Of a stretch of DNA of 64,000 nucleotides, positions 33,426 through 42,815 are shown in pieces; position 1 is the stretch's first letter, and the number at the start of each line of letters is the position of its first letter. Origin of the DNA: Candidatus Gastranaerophilales bacterium (lineage in GTDB: Bacteria > Cyanobacteriota > Vampirovibrionia > Gastranaerophilales > Gastranaerophilaceae). Under the pieces are notes generated by a model, which was given only the letters and a program-made list of their open reading frames with translations, was not told the origin of the DNA and searched no databases. The position numbers and the translations under genes are program-made. The DNA lies in contig CALUWH010000004.1 of assembly GCA_944324435.1 (NCBI GenBank), forward strand, positions 31,208 to 95,207, in the 5' to 3' direction.

Positions 33426-35252
33426 ATGGTAAATATTAATCCTGACGGCAAATTTATTATTGAATCCGGACAAGGTTTAACTCAAGGAATACAGAAAGAA
33501 CTTGGGTTAACGGATGAGCAGTGCAAACAATTAGGCAGCATTTGGACTCAAATTATAAATGAATTTGATAATCCTGAAAATATGAAAGTTACAAATAACG
33601 GCAGCACTGCTCCAAATAAATCGAATAATTATCTTGTGTTTGCTAATGCAGTAGTAGAGTTTTCCGCGAATTGCTGGAATAAGATTGTAGTCTGGATAAA
33701 CAACGCTTTGAAAACAAATATAAGTACATTGGAGGATGCAGAGGATATCCATGATGAGCAGCAAACTGCTGAGGAAAAAGAACAAATATGTAAACAAGCA
33801 TACGAGAAAATCCGGGCCAATATTAATAAACTGAATTTACCGCAAGGAGTAGATAAATCAAATATTGAACAGAAATTATTGAACATTTATCAATCTCATC
33901 TAAAAAACTTACCTGAAACAACTCAAAATGCGGATATGGCGAACAGTATGCTTTATGAGCTGGTAAAAGACAGTCCGCTTTCAGAGAATGAAAAGTTTAA
34001 GTTTTCAATAAAAACTGCAGCAGCGTTATTTCCGGACGGGGTAATAGGCGGTATAAAATGTTCTGAAATCTCCGCAGACGAAGCGCAGTTAGATAAAGCT
34101 GTTGAGCTTTATGTTTCCTCTGTTGAAATGGAAAAAAGTCCCGAGCAATCACAATTAATCAGGGAATGTGCAAATGAATTAATTAGCGAAATAAAAGAAA
34201 ACAAAATTAAGCTTCCGGAAAATGTTGATAAAAACAAGGTTATAGAATTTCTGCAAAGTGAAAAAGCATTGAATCCGCCTGATGGAGTTGAAGTTCCATC
34301 GGACAGAGCTCAATTAAAATTGGTTTTAATAAATATTGCGATGAGATCCTGTATTACCCAAATTAGATATAGTGAAAATGAGTTAGAAGTCAAAATAAAC
34401 AATGTAAAAAATAGACTAAATGAGGTCTTGAAGGGAAAAATTTTCAAAGGTCCAAACAATACCACAATTAGCGGAGAACAACTTCTGGAAATAATTAATA
34501 AAAAGGACGGAATTAGTGTTTCTAACGACAATTACGGTGCGGCAAGAGCGGATATTGAAACCGGACAAATTATTATCAATACAAACGCCCAATACAATAC
34601 GAATTCAGATGCAGAGTTAATGAAAATTATAATTCATGAAGCTTTGCACTGCGCGTATAAAACTAGCACCGGCAATACCTGGGATGAAGAACGTTGTTGT
34701 GAATCACAAGCAATTGCAATAACGGCAGAAATCGTAAATAGTGAGAAGAATCGTCCTGATACTACATTTACGAGCTTTCCGATATATAACAGGAATATTG
34801 AAGATTTTACCAATCGGGAATTGTTGGATTCTGCAATAGAGCTTTGGCTTGAAACAGGTTATTCTAACAGGCCTAAGAATTCAAATGGTGATATAACAAT
34901 TATTAAAGACAGTTCTTTGACAGGCAGCCGGAATTTAGCCGCCGGAGATAAAAGCTTTATGTCCGCAGAAAACAGGATAGAGATTAAAAGCGGAGACGAA
35001 GTCTTTATAAACGGACACAAAGTTACAAATATAGGCAGTGCGACGTTAGAGAGTATAAAACTTTCAGAAAATGGAAACAGTAATATATGCAGGTTGAGAA
35101 CTTCCGAGGTTGATTTTGGATGTATAATTTTTGACGGTACCGTAGATAAAACAGGAGCCACAGCAGAAATTCCAGAAACAGAGCCTAAAACAGTTGAAAT
35201 TAGACGTAATGGAGTGGTAATTTGCACCGGCAAGATTTATAGGAATGAATAA
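33426..35252 (+). CDS. Large protein with zincin-like HExxH motif
   Basis: A 608-aa protein without a signal peptide. The centre holds 'IIHEALHCAYKTSTGNTWDEERCCESQAIA' (about residues 402-431): HEALH plus a downstream Glu about 20 residues on, a zinc-metalloprotease arrangement. Flanking regions are helical (about 20-370) and beta-rich at the C-terminus ('NRIEIKSGDEVFINGHKVTNIGSATLESI', an FHA- or SH3-like beta section I cannot name). The start is ATG at 33426 with AAAGGAA. It could be secreted by a non-Sec route. No family recognised. Confidence 0.7.
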   Translation: MVNINPDGKFIIESGQGLTQGIQKELGLTDEQCKQLGSIWTQIINEFDNPENMKVTNNGSTAPNKSNNYLVFANAVVEFSANCWNKIVVWINNALKTNISTLEDAEDIHDEQQTAEEKEQICKQAYEKIRANINKLNLPQGVDKSNIEQKLLNIYQSHLKNLPETTQNADMANSMLYELVKDSPLSENEKFKFSIKTAAALFPDGVIGGIKCSEISADEAQLDKAVELYVSSVEMEKSPEQSQLIRECANELISEIKENKIKLPENVDKNKVIEFLQSEKALNPPDGVEVPSDRAQLKLVLINIAMRSCITQIRYSENELEVKINNVKNRLNEVLKGKIFKGPNNTTISGEQLLEIINKKDGISVSNDNYGAARADIETGQIIINTNAQYNTNSDAELMKIIIHEALHCAYKTSTGNTWDEERCCESQAIAITAEIVNSEKNRPDTTFTSFPIYNRNIEDFTNRELLDSAIELWLETGYSNRPKNSNGDITIIKDSSLTGSRNLAAGDKSFMSAENRIEIKSGDEVFINGHKVTNIGSATLESIKLSENGNSNICRLRTSEVDFGCIIFDGTVDKTGATAEIPETEPKTVEIRRNGVVICTGKIYRNE

Positions 35253-35295
35253 ATATTTTACATTCCTTAATATGATTCTGTGCTAAATTTATAGT

Positions 35296-38200
35296 ATGTC
35301 AAAGCTTATTCCACTACACATTCACTCGGAGTATTCACTCCTTGACGGAACAATAAGGGTTGGAGATTTAGTAAATTACGCAAAGGACAATGAGCTTCCT
35401 GCGATTGCTATCACTGACCACGGTGTAATGTATTCTGCTATTGAGTTTTATGAAAAAGCAAAAGAGGCAGGTATAAATCCGCTAATTGGATGTGAATTTT
35501 ATGTTCATGACGGTGATATAAAAGTACACGACAGCAGTCATAACCCTTTGTATCACTTGATTATAATCGCGAAGGATTCTCAAGGGTATAAGAATCTTAT
35601 TAAGCTTGTATCTGTTGCCTGGTGTGACGGATTTTACTACAAGCCTCGTATAAATTTTGATTTATTAAAACAGCACCACGAGGGCTTAATCTGCGCTTCT
35701 GCCTGCTTAGGGGGTGAAGTTTTGCAGCATCTTTTGAATAATGAATATAACCTTGCAAAAGAGGCTGCTAAGAGATACAAAGATTTATTTGGTGATGATT
35801 ATTATATTGAGCTTCAAGACCACAATCTGCCGGAACAAAAACGGACAAACCCGGATTTAATCAAGATTGCAAAAGAGCTTGATATAAAAATGATTATAAC
35901 CAATGACTCTCACTATTTAAGACGTGAAGACGCAGACGCTCAGGATTCGCTTCTGTGCTTGCAGACTAACGCTGATAAAGATGACCCGAACAGGTTTCAT
36001 TTTCCTAATAATGAATTTTATATCAAGTCTAAAGATGAAATGCGTCAAGCTTTTGCTTGGATGGATGATGATACCTTTGAAGAGTGCGTAAAAAATACGG
36101 AAGAAATTGCCGGAAAATGTCATATTGAGATTGAATTAGGAAACGCTCCGCTTCCGCATTATGATGTTCCGGAAGGATACACTAATGAAACGTATCTTGA
36201 GCATATTGTTTATGAAGGTTTGAAAAAACGTTACGGTGAAATTACTACTGAGCTCAAGGAACGTGTTGATTATGAACTTAGAGTAATCAACAAGATGGGA
36301 TTCCCTGCGTACTTCCTGATTACGTGGGATTTTATACATTACGCAAAAACTCATAATATTCCTGTAGGCCCGGGAAGAGGTTCGGCTGCAGGAAGTGTTG
36401 TAGCTTATGCACTTGAAATCACAGACCTTGATCCAATCAAACATAATCTGTTGTTTGAGCGTTTCTTGAATGAAGAGCGCTTTACCATGCCTGATATTGA
36501 TATTGACTTTTGTATTGAAAAAAGACGTCAGGTTATTGATTATGTTACTCAAAAATACGGAGAAGACAGGGTTTGCCAGATTATTACCTTCTCAACCTAT
36601 GCTCCGAAAGCTGCGTTTAAGGGTGTTGCAAGAATTCTAAAAGTTCCGTTTGCGGAAAGTAACAAACTTACAGGGCTAATTGAGCCTGCAATAGAGCTTG
36701 CCCAGGCAACAAACCCTAAAGCTAAATGGATAAAAGATGCGATTCAGGTTGAAGGCTCAGAGCTTAGAAAGCTTTATGACGAGGATTATCAGATAGTTAA
36801 CCCTGAGACTGGGAAAACAATAAGTTTCAAAAAGCTTATTGATATGTCTATTGCAATAGAAGGGCTAAAATGCGGAACCGGTACGCACGCAGCCGGTGTA
36901 ATCATATCTCACGCGCCTCTGGATACAATAATCCCTGTTCAGCCTTCAAAGGACGGAATTGTTCAGACAGGTTATCCGCCGCATGAGGTTACGGAGGTTC
37001 TTTCCCTTTTAAAAATGGACTTTTTGGGCTTAAGAAACCTTACAATGATTTATAAGACCGTTGATATGGTAAAAAAATACCGCGGAGTTGATATTGATAT
37101 TAACAATATTCCTCTTGACGATAAAGAGACTTACAAAATGCTTGTACGCGGTGAAACGGTCGGAGTGTTCCAGCTTGAATCACAGGGTATGATTAACCTT
37201 GTAAAACGTCTAAAACCGGACGTATTTGAAGACTTGGGCGCTCTTGTTGCCTTATTCCGTCCGGGGCCGCTTGGATCCGGCATGGTGGATGAATTCGTCG
37301 CAAGAAAACATGGGATTAAAAAGGTAACTTACGCACATCCTCTTTTAGAGCCTATATTAAAGGATACTTACGGAACCATTGTTTATCAGGAGCAAATTAT
37401 GCAAGTGTTCCAAACTCTTGCGGATTACTCTCTTGGTGAAGCTGATATTGTACGCCGTATGATGGGTAAGAAAAAGGTCGAAGAGATGCAGAAGCAAAAG
37501 GGGCGTTTCGTTGAGCTTGCATCTACTCATCACGATATGAAGCCTGAGGATGCAACAACTTTGTTTGAACAAATTGAAGCGTTCGCTTCATACTGCTTTA
37601 ACAGGTCTCATTCAGCTGCTTATGCGTTTGTTGCATACCAAACTGCGTATTTGAAGTGCCACTATCCGGTAGAATACTTATCAGCACTTCTCTCCAGCGT
37701 TTCCGATAATAAGGATCAGACTCAGCTTTATATAGAGGAGGCTCAAAAGTACGGAATCAAGGTTTTACCGCCTGATATCAATAAGTCATTTTTAGAATAT
37801 ACGCCGGATGGGGATAATATAAGATTCGGGCTTGCAGCTATTAAGCAGGTAGGGGAGCCGGTTGTAGAGGCTATTATCAAGGAACGTACGGAAAACGGCG
37901 AATTTACAAGTATTTTTGATTTTTGCAAACGTGTAGATGCTAAATTTGTAAACAAAAAATCCTTGGAAGGTTTGATCAAGGCAGGTGCGTTTTCTAATAT
38001 CGAAAAGAGCAGAAAGCAGCTTTTTGATAACATTGAACACATTCTGGATGTAACCTCAAAAGAGGCAAAGGATCGCGCTATGGGGCAGGTAAGCTTATTC
38101 TCGGCTCTTGGCGGAGATGATGACTTTGCAAATGTTCAATATCAGCTTGTCGGAAGTGATGCTGAGTATACAGAAAAAGAAATCCAGATGTTTGAAAAAG

Positions 38201-38826
38201 AGTTTCTCGGATTTTACGTAACTTCACACCCGCTGTTTTCTTTAAGAGATAAGATGCAGTTTTTGATGACACATAGAATATCGGAGCTTGCTGAAGTCAA
38301 AGAGGAAGAAGAAGTAACAATCTGCGGACTTGTGACAGCAACAAGACAAATCCCAACCAAGAAGGATCCGACGAAGTTCCTAAGATTCGTGACAGTAGAA
38401 GATTTAACCGGGAAGGTTGACTGTGTTTGTTTCCATAAAAAACTGCTTGAATTTGGCGATATGCTCCAGCAGGAGAATAAAGTTGTTATAACAGGGCGTG
38501 TCCAGCATAGGGGAGAAGACCAAATAAGTATTCTGATTGAAAATGTCAAATCTGTTGAGAATTCAAATATTGTAACCGTAAACTTGAAAAAAGAAGTTAA
38601 ATACGAGGAATTGTGCGGTATAAAAAATATTTTGGCAAAACACCACGGCGATGACCCCGTAATGTTTAAACTCCCAGAAGTCGACGGTTACAGTGCAAAA
38701 ATTCTTACCTCTCCAATGTTTTGGGTTAGTTCAACGAATGATCTGGTAAACCACATGAGACAAATTTTCCCAAACGAAGTTGACGTTTCTATCCGCTCGC
38801 TGGATCAACCGCTGGAAGTGGTATAG
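35296..38826 (+). CDS. dnaE: DNA polymerase III alpha subunit
   Basis: An 1176-aa replicative polymerase of the DnaE1 type. N-terminal PHP domain ('HIHSEYSLLDG', 'AITDHGVMYSA'), palm with 'GPGRGSAAGS' and 'PDIDIDFCIEKR' (catalytic Asp residues near 400), finger region 'GTHAAGVIISHAPL', then helix-hairpin-helix and OB-fold ('VTICGLVTATRQIPTKKDP', 'VVITGRVQHRGEDQISILIE'). Full length for the family. TGC-TAAATT, an extended -10, ends 6 nt before the ATG without a Shine-Dalgarno, suggesting a leaderless mRNA. Confidence 0.97.
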   Translation: MSKLIPLHIHSEYSLLDGTIRVGDLVNYAKDNELPAIAITDHGVMYSAIEFYEKAKEAGINPLIGCEFYVHDGDIKVHDSSHNPLYHLIIIAKDSQGYKNLIKLVSVAWCDGFYYKPRINFDLLKQHHEGLICASACLGGEVLQHLLNNEYNLAKEAAKRYKDLFGDDYYIELQDHNLPEQKRTNPDLIKIAKELDIKMIITNDSHYLRREDADAQDSLLCLQTNADKDDPNRFHFPNNEFYIKSKDEMRQAFAWMDDDTFEECVKNTEEIAGKCHIEIELGNAPLPHYDVPEGYTNETYLEHIVYEGLKKRYGEITTELKERVDYELRVINKMGFPAYFLITWDFIHYAKTHNIPVGPGRGSAAGSVVAYALEITDLDPIKHNLLFERFLNEERFTMPDIDIDFCIEKRRQVIDYVTQKYGEDRVCQIITFSTYAPKAAFKGVARILKVPFAESNKLTGLIEPAIELAQATNPKAKWIKDAIQVEGSELRKLYDEDYQIVNPETGKTISFKKLIDMSIAIEGLKCGTGTHAAGVIISHAPLDTIIPVQPSKDGIVQTGYPPHEVTEVLSLLKMDFLGLRNLTMIYKTVDMVKKYRGVDIDINNIPLDDKETYKMLVRGETVGVFQLESQGMINLVKRLKPDVFEDLGALVALFRPGPLGSGMVDEFVARKHGIKKVTYAHPLLEPILKDTYGTIVYQEQIMQVFQTLADYSLGEADIVRRMMGKKKVEEMQKQKGRFVELASTHHDMKPEDATTLFEQIEAFASYCFNRSHSAAYAFVAYQTAYLKCHYPVEYLSALLSSVSDNKDQTQLYIEEAQKYGIKVLPPDINKSFLEYTPDGDNIRFGLAAIKQVGEPVVEAIIKERTENGEFTSIFDFCKRVDAKFVNKKSLEGLIKAGAFSNIEKSRKQLFDNIEHILDVTSKEAKDRAMGQVSLFSALGGDDDFANVQYQLVGSDAEYTEKEIQMFEKEFLGFYVTSHPLFSLRDKMQFLMTHRISELAEVKEEEEVTICGLVTATRQIPTKKDPTKFLRFVTVEDLTGKVDCVCFHKKLLEFGDMLQQENKVVITGRVQHRGEDQISILIENVKSVENSNIVTVNLKKEVKYEELCGIKNILAKHHGDDPVMFKLPEVDGYSAKILTSPMFWVSSTNDLVNHMRQIFPNEVDVSIRSLDQPLEVV

Positions 38827-38878
38827 AAACTGCTATGTTCATGCTATCTCAGTTATACAATGAAAGCTCAATGTATTC

Positions 38879-38968
38879 CTATTTGCCGTGTTTTTCACAA
38901 AGACTAGGAATACCAATTAGCGCAAGGTAGAATATACATCCAAATAGAACTAAATTTAAAATTTCCAT
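38879..38968 (-). CDS. 29-residue single-span membrane peptide
   Basis: ATG at 38968 follows a strong AAAGGAG site and opens a 29-codon frame beginning MEILNLVLFGCIFYLALIGI, then PSLCEKHGK. Residues 4-22 form one hydrophobic helix with a short charged tail and two cysteines. TATAAT (38996-39001, minus) is upstream and a TGTAA-N5-TGTAA element lies at 39062-39077. It is convergent with dnaE. Small membrane proteins of this type often regulate larger membrane complexes; the function here is unknown. Confidence 0.6.
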   Translation of the reverse strand: MEILNLVLFGCIFYLALIGIPSLCEKHGK

Positions 38969-39061
38969 AGATACTACTCCTTTCCTAGTGGCAAAATTAT
39001 ACCTGTATATTATTCTTATTCCACATTTTGAAGATTTTATAACACCTGGCAGCATAAATCG

Positions 39062-39077
39062 TTACAAAACTTTACAA
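39062..39077 (-). promoter_or_regulatory. TGTAA-N5-TGTAA direct repeat, site D
   Basis: Minus strand reads TTGTAAAGTTTTGTAA, identical over all 16 positions to the site at 46055-46070. Read leftward it lies 60 nt before the TATAAT of the 29-aa gene; it is also 59 nt upstream of the plus-strand start at 39137. Confidence 0.5.
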
Positions 39078-39136
39078 TGATTTGTTTACATTGACATACA
39101 TTTGAGTGTACAATTATATAAGGAGGCTTTATAACT

Positions 39137-39781
39137 TTGAGTAAAGGCTACGAAAACTTTAATAATTTGGAAACATCCTTTAGAAAATCCACACTTATCC
39201 AGGAACGAATAGGGCTTGTATCAACCCACATGTACAAGCAATTTTTGGATTATCAACACGCAACGCTGAATACTGCCGAGATTTTTGTAGAAATGATAGA
39301 TAATCTTAAAGCTATAGCAGATTCTTTAAAACAATCATTTGCATCGCGTGGAGTAACAACAGAAAATATATACGTGGAGTACGATAAAGATAAAACAGTT
39401 GTTATTATCAATATTTTATGGCACACAATAAGCCTTACAACCAGATGTAATTATGAACCTCAGGCTTTGTTCAGGGAAAGTGCACCCCCGATGTTTTCAG
39501 GACGTATAATGGCAATTAACGGCAATTATAATGAACTTCTGGATGGAATCTCCTCCAGAAGCGAGGTTATGCAGGTACTGCTTGACAAAGAAGTTGCTTC
39601 ATTGTTTGTACCGGCCGACAAAACTCAAAATTCAATATTTAAAATAAAGCATCTGTCTAATAGAGAATTTTTCCTAAACAGCTCAGACGCTGCAAGAGAA
39701 TTTGTTTTGAAGGTTATAGAAACAATTTGCGGCGGCGGTGTATACCATGAGGAAGGCTCCAGAAGAAGTTTTAATATATAA
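39137..39781 (+). CDS. Hypothetical protein, cytoplasmic
   Basis: A 214-aa soluble protein starting with TTG, preceded by a perfect AAGGAGGC site. The first 85 residues are helical, followed by an alpha/beta portion ('IYVEYDKDKTVVIINILWHTISLTTRCNYEP') resembling no family I know. A TTGACA (39091-39096) and an AT-rich -10 region lie upstream. Stands alone between dnaE and a convergent exported protein. Confidence 0.7.
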   Translation: MSKGYENFNNLETSFRKSTLIQERIGLVSTHMYKQFLDYQHATLNTAEIFVEMIDNLKAIADSLKQSFASRGVTTENIYVEYDKDKTVVIINILWHTISLTTRCNYEPQALFRESAPPMFSGRIMAINGNYNELLDGISSRSEVMQVLLDKEVASLFVPADKTQNSIFKIKHLSNREFFLNSSDAAREFVLKVIETICGGGVYHEEGSRRSFNI

Positions 39782-39853
39782 TGTGCGGAGCTGTTCGTCT
39801 CTTTCGCATAAATTTTCCCTTGCTGTATGCATTCAAGGCTTTGTGCGGCTTCT

Positions 39854-39877
39854 CATCGATTAATACATCGATTAATA
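39854..39877. repeat. Perfect tandem duplication of a 12-bp unit
   Basis: CATCGATTAATA occurs twice head-to-tail. The second copy supplies the stop codon of the minus-strand exported protein ending at 39872. Confidence 0.8.
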
Positions 39878-40558
39878 TACAGGGATGTCTATCGGATTAA
39901 GCAGTTTGACGCTCAGGATATCACCTTTATTTATGTAAACATCCTGTCCTTTCCTAAACATATCTGCTACATCATCCCACAGGAAGTATGCAACTCCCCC
40001 GATAAAACCGCCTACAGCACAAATTGGGGTTGTAAGGTATTGGATGCCTGGTGCGGAATCCCCTGCTCTCAAACCGTAGTTAGTTGCATTTTTGGTAATC
40101 TCAACTCCACGATTGTAGTTGTTTTTAACAGCTTCGCCGTAACCGAGATTCTTGTATAAACCACCGTCATAATAGATATTTTCAAAACTGCAAACTGCCA
40201 TATCAAGAGGAATCTGTCTGCCTGTTGGGGTTACGACGTGGTCAAAATCAAGATACAACTTTGCACCGCGAGAAAATCTTTTGGCAGTATTCACTTTAGA
40301 AATGCTTCCTCTTACAACTGTACCGGATGGCAGGATAACATTACTATCTGCTGCTTGTTCATTCTTTAATGTTGCAACAAAAGAATCCCCCTCGCTTCCT
40401 GAAAAAGTTGTCACAGGCTGCAAGAATTGGAGTTGAAAAACTGTTCCGGCAGGAATTCTTTTAGTTTTTGCATCTGCTTTAAAAGCTCCTGCTGCCATAA
40501 CAGAGTTTGATACCAAACATAATGCAAGCATTGTTATCAAAAATTTTATTTTATTCAT
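39872..40558 (-). CDS. Exported beta-rich protein with C-terminal hydrophobic turn
   Basis: A 228-aa protein with a signal peptide (MNKIKFLITMLALCLVSNSVMA) and mature start AAGAFKADAKTKRIPAGTVF. The mature domain looks like a beta-barrel with 'GTVFQLQFLQPVTTFSGSEGDSFVATL' and 'ILPSGTVVRGSISKV', reminiscent of proteins with an SH3-like or pilus-assembly fold. A Gly-rich hydrophobic loop ('TTPICAVGGFIGGVAYFLWDDV') follows. The start at 40558 has a GGGGGC site. Probably periplasmic or outer membrane; function unknown. Confidence 0.75.
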   Translation of the reverse strand: MNKIKFLITMLALCLVSNSVMAAGAFKADAKTKRIPAGTVFQLQFLQPVTTFSGSEGDSFVATLKNEQAADSNVILPSGTVVRGSISKVNTAKRFSRGAKLYLDFDHVVTPTGRQIPLDMAVCSFENIYYDGGLYKNLGYGEAVKNNYNRGVEITKNATNYGLRAGDSAPGIQYLTTPICAVGGFIGGVAYFLWDDVADMFRKGQDVYINKGDILSVKLLNPIDIPVY

Positions 40559-40619
40559 AATTAAAGCCCCCAAAATTTATCCTCTCAATTATTACCGATG
40601 AGTATATCACACGGAACAT

Positions 40620-41723
40620 CTAAACGCAATCTATTTTTATCTCTAACGGCTCTTTTTTACAGATTTTTTTTATCATAGTCGCGGCGGCAAATGCGGTCAG
40701 AGGTACGCAAATTACAATTGCAATACTGCCAATTAGGGCAGATGCGACTTCTGTTACAACCTGATTAAGATTAAAAAACTTTTGCATATCAATATTGCTG
40801 GCAAGAAGTATCAACGGAAGCGCGCCGCCCAGATAAACAAGAATCAATGTATTGGCCATTGTTCCAATAATATCGCGCCCTACATTCATGCCGGACATAA
40901 ACAATTCTTTAACCGTCTTTGTTTTATCAACACTATAGATTTCATTCACCGTACTTGCGATAGACATTGCAATATCCATTACAGCACCCAGTGTCGCAAG
41001 AACCATTGTTACGATTGTGATACTAATAAAGTCAAGTTCCGGATGTGCTGTGTATAAAAACATTGAATTTTCATCGGAAAATCCTGTTAAATGCGCAGTA
41101 TACATTGTTATATAAGATAAAATCCCTGCAAATACCAGACTCAAAAAAGCCCCGAAAACAGCGGAGGTACTTTTAGCATTAAATCCGCCGACAAGATACA
41201 TTGTGACCGCAGTTGAGATTATACAAACAAGCACTGATGCCAAAACAGGGTTTATCCCGAAAAGAATCATCGGAGACATTACATGAGTAATTAAAAGCAG
41301 AGTAATTACAATAGATACAAGACTAAACAGTCCTTTTTTGCGCCCTATCCAAACTAACAGAGCACAAAAAGATATTGCAAGCCACATTAATGTTCCCGAG
41401 CGCTTTATATCCTCTATTGAAAACTCGGCTCCGGATCCATTATCTTCTGCATGGAGTATTACTTTGGTGTTCTTTTTTAACTTTATATCATAATAAGGGT
41501 TTCCGGTAAGAACATTATCCAGTATAACGCTCTCCCCTTTAAACTCTCCTTTTAGAATCTTAACTTCTACCTGCTGCTTAGTCTGAGAAATATTCTCATC
41601 ATTCATATCAACGTATTCTACCCGAGTGACTTTTCCCAGAGCAGAAGGCAATATTTCCGGCTCATCTGCAAATACAGGAAGTGTAAATATAAGCATTAAT
41701 AAAAGTAAAACAATCTTTTTCAT
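40620..41723 (-). CDS. YibE/F family membrane protein
   Basis: A 367-aa protein with a signal sequence, a short periplasmic beta domain (about 25-105, 'GKVTRVEYVDMNDENISQTKQQVEVKILKGEFKG') and about eight membrane helices. Family phrases 'HPELDFISITIVTMVLATLGAVMDIAMSIASTVNEI' and 'GRDIIGTMANTLILVYLGGALPLIL' are clear. The substrate of this family is not established. The gene is 2 nt downstream of ruvB on the same strand. Confidence 0.9.
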   Translation of the reverse strand: MKKIVLLLLMLIFTLPVFADEPEILPSALGKVTRVEYVDMNDENISQTKQQVEVKILKGEFKGESVILDNVLTGNPYYDIKLKKNTKVILHAEDNGSGAEFSIEDIKRSGTLMWLAISFCALLVWIGRKKGLFSLVSIVITLLLITHVMSPMILFGINPVLASVLVCIISTAVTMYLVGGFNAKSTSAVFGAFLSLVFAGILSYITMYTAHLTGFSDENSMFLYTAHPELDFISITIVTMVLATLGAVMDIAMSIASTVNEIYSVDKTKTVKELFMSGMNVGRDIIGTMANTLILVYLGGALPLILLASNIDMQKFFNLNQVVTEVASALIGSIAIVICVPLTAFAAATMIKKICKKEPLEIKIDCV

Positions 41724-41725
41724 TA

Positions 41726-42793
41726 TTACTCATCTCCGAATAAGCTTGTCTGGAGTGAAGGCATTTTTATACCGAGGTGCCTGTAACCTTCCGGCGAGAC
41801 TTTTCTGCCTCTCGGGGTTCTTTGCAAAAAGCCTGCCTGCAAAAGGTATGGTTCGCACACATCTTCTATAGTTCTTACATCCTCACTCAAAGCAGCGGCA
41901 ATGGTCTCAACACCAACAGGGCCACCGTCGTATTTTTCGATTATAAGATTCAAAAGCGCTCTGTCTGTTGTATCTAAGCCGTATTTATCAATCTTTAATA
42001 TATCAAGAGATTCGTTTGCTACATTTTCATCAATAACACCGTCATATTTTACGATAGCGAAGTCCGAAACTCTTTTTACAAGTCTGTTTGCAATTCTTGG
42101 AGTTCCTCTGGAACGCATTGCAATAACTTTAGCACCACCTTCCGTAACTTCAACCTCCAAGATTTTTGCGGTTCTTTGAACAACCTTTGTAAGTTCTTCT
42201 ATTGTATAAAATTCCAGTCGGTGAATCATTCCGAATCTGTCTCTTAATGGGCTTGAAAGTTCTCCGGCCTTAGTTGTTGCTCCGATTAGAGTAAACTTCG
42301 GGAGCGGAACTCTAAGTGTTTTAGCGGTCTGGCTTTTGCCTGTTGTCATATCAAGAGTAAAGTCTTCCATCGCAGGATATAAAATTTCTTCTGCGACTTT
42401 ATTAAGTCTGTGAATCTCATCAATAAAAAGAATCTCTCCGCCTTTCAAAGACATCAGAATCCCGATAATATCTCTTGGGCGTTCAAGAGCCGGGGCAGAA
42501 GTGATACGAATTTCCACTCCCATTTGGGCTGCGATAACTCCTGCGATTGTTGTTTTGCCTAAGCCTGGAGGACCGTAAAAAAGGAGGTGGTCCAACGGTT
42601 TACCTCTTTTTTTTGCGGCTTCAAGCGTAATCTTCAATGTTTCTTTTAATGAAGACTGCCCTATGTAGCTGTCAAAATCCTTTGGGCGGATACTGTTTTC
42701 AAAGGTGTTATCATATTCTATATTTTCGGGCTTTATTATAGGATTTTTTTTCTCCCTTTTCCTTATCCCTTCATCGTCTGATATTATTGCCAT
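41726..42793 (-). CDS. ruvB: Holliday junction branch-migration helicase RuvB
   Basis: A 355-aa AAA+ motor driving branch migration with RuvA. Motifs: Walker A 'FYGPPGLGKTT', Walker B 'LFIDEIHRLNK', sensor 'LIGATTKAG', Arg finger 'LRDRFGM' and winged-helix 'EPYLLQAGFLQRTPRGR'. TATTAT (42800-42805) lies 6 nt before the ATG and no Shine-Dalgarno is present, so the mRNA may be leaderless. ruvA and ruvC are not adjacent. Confidence 0.97.
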   Translation of the reverse strand: MAIISDDEGIRKREKKNPIIKPENIEYDNTFENSIRPKDFDSYIGQSSLKETLKITLEAAKKRGKPLDHLLFYGPPGLGKTTIAGVIAAQMGVEIRITSAPALERPRDIIGILMSLKGGEILFIDEIHRLNKVAEEILYPAMEDFTLDMTTGKSQTAKTLRVPLPKFTLIGATTKAGELSSPLRDRFGMIHRLEFYTIEELTKVVQRTAKILEVEVTEGGAKVIAMRSRGTPRIANRLVKRVSDFAIVKYDGVIDENVANESLDILKIDKYGLDTTDRALLNLIIEKYDGGPVGVETIAAALSEDVRTIEDVCEPYLLQAGFLQRTPRGRKVSPEGYRHLGIKMPSLQTSLFGDE

Positions 42794-42815
42794 AAGTTAA
42801 TAATAACACAAATTT

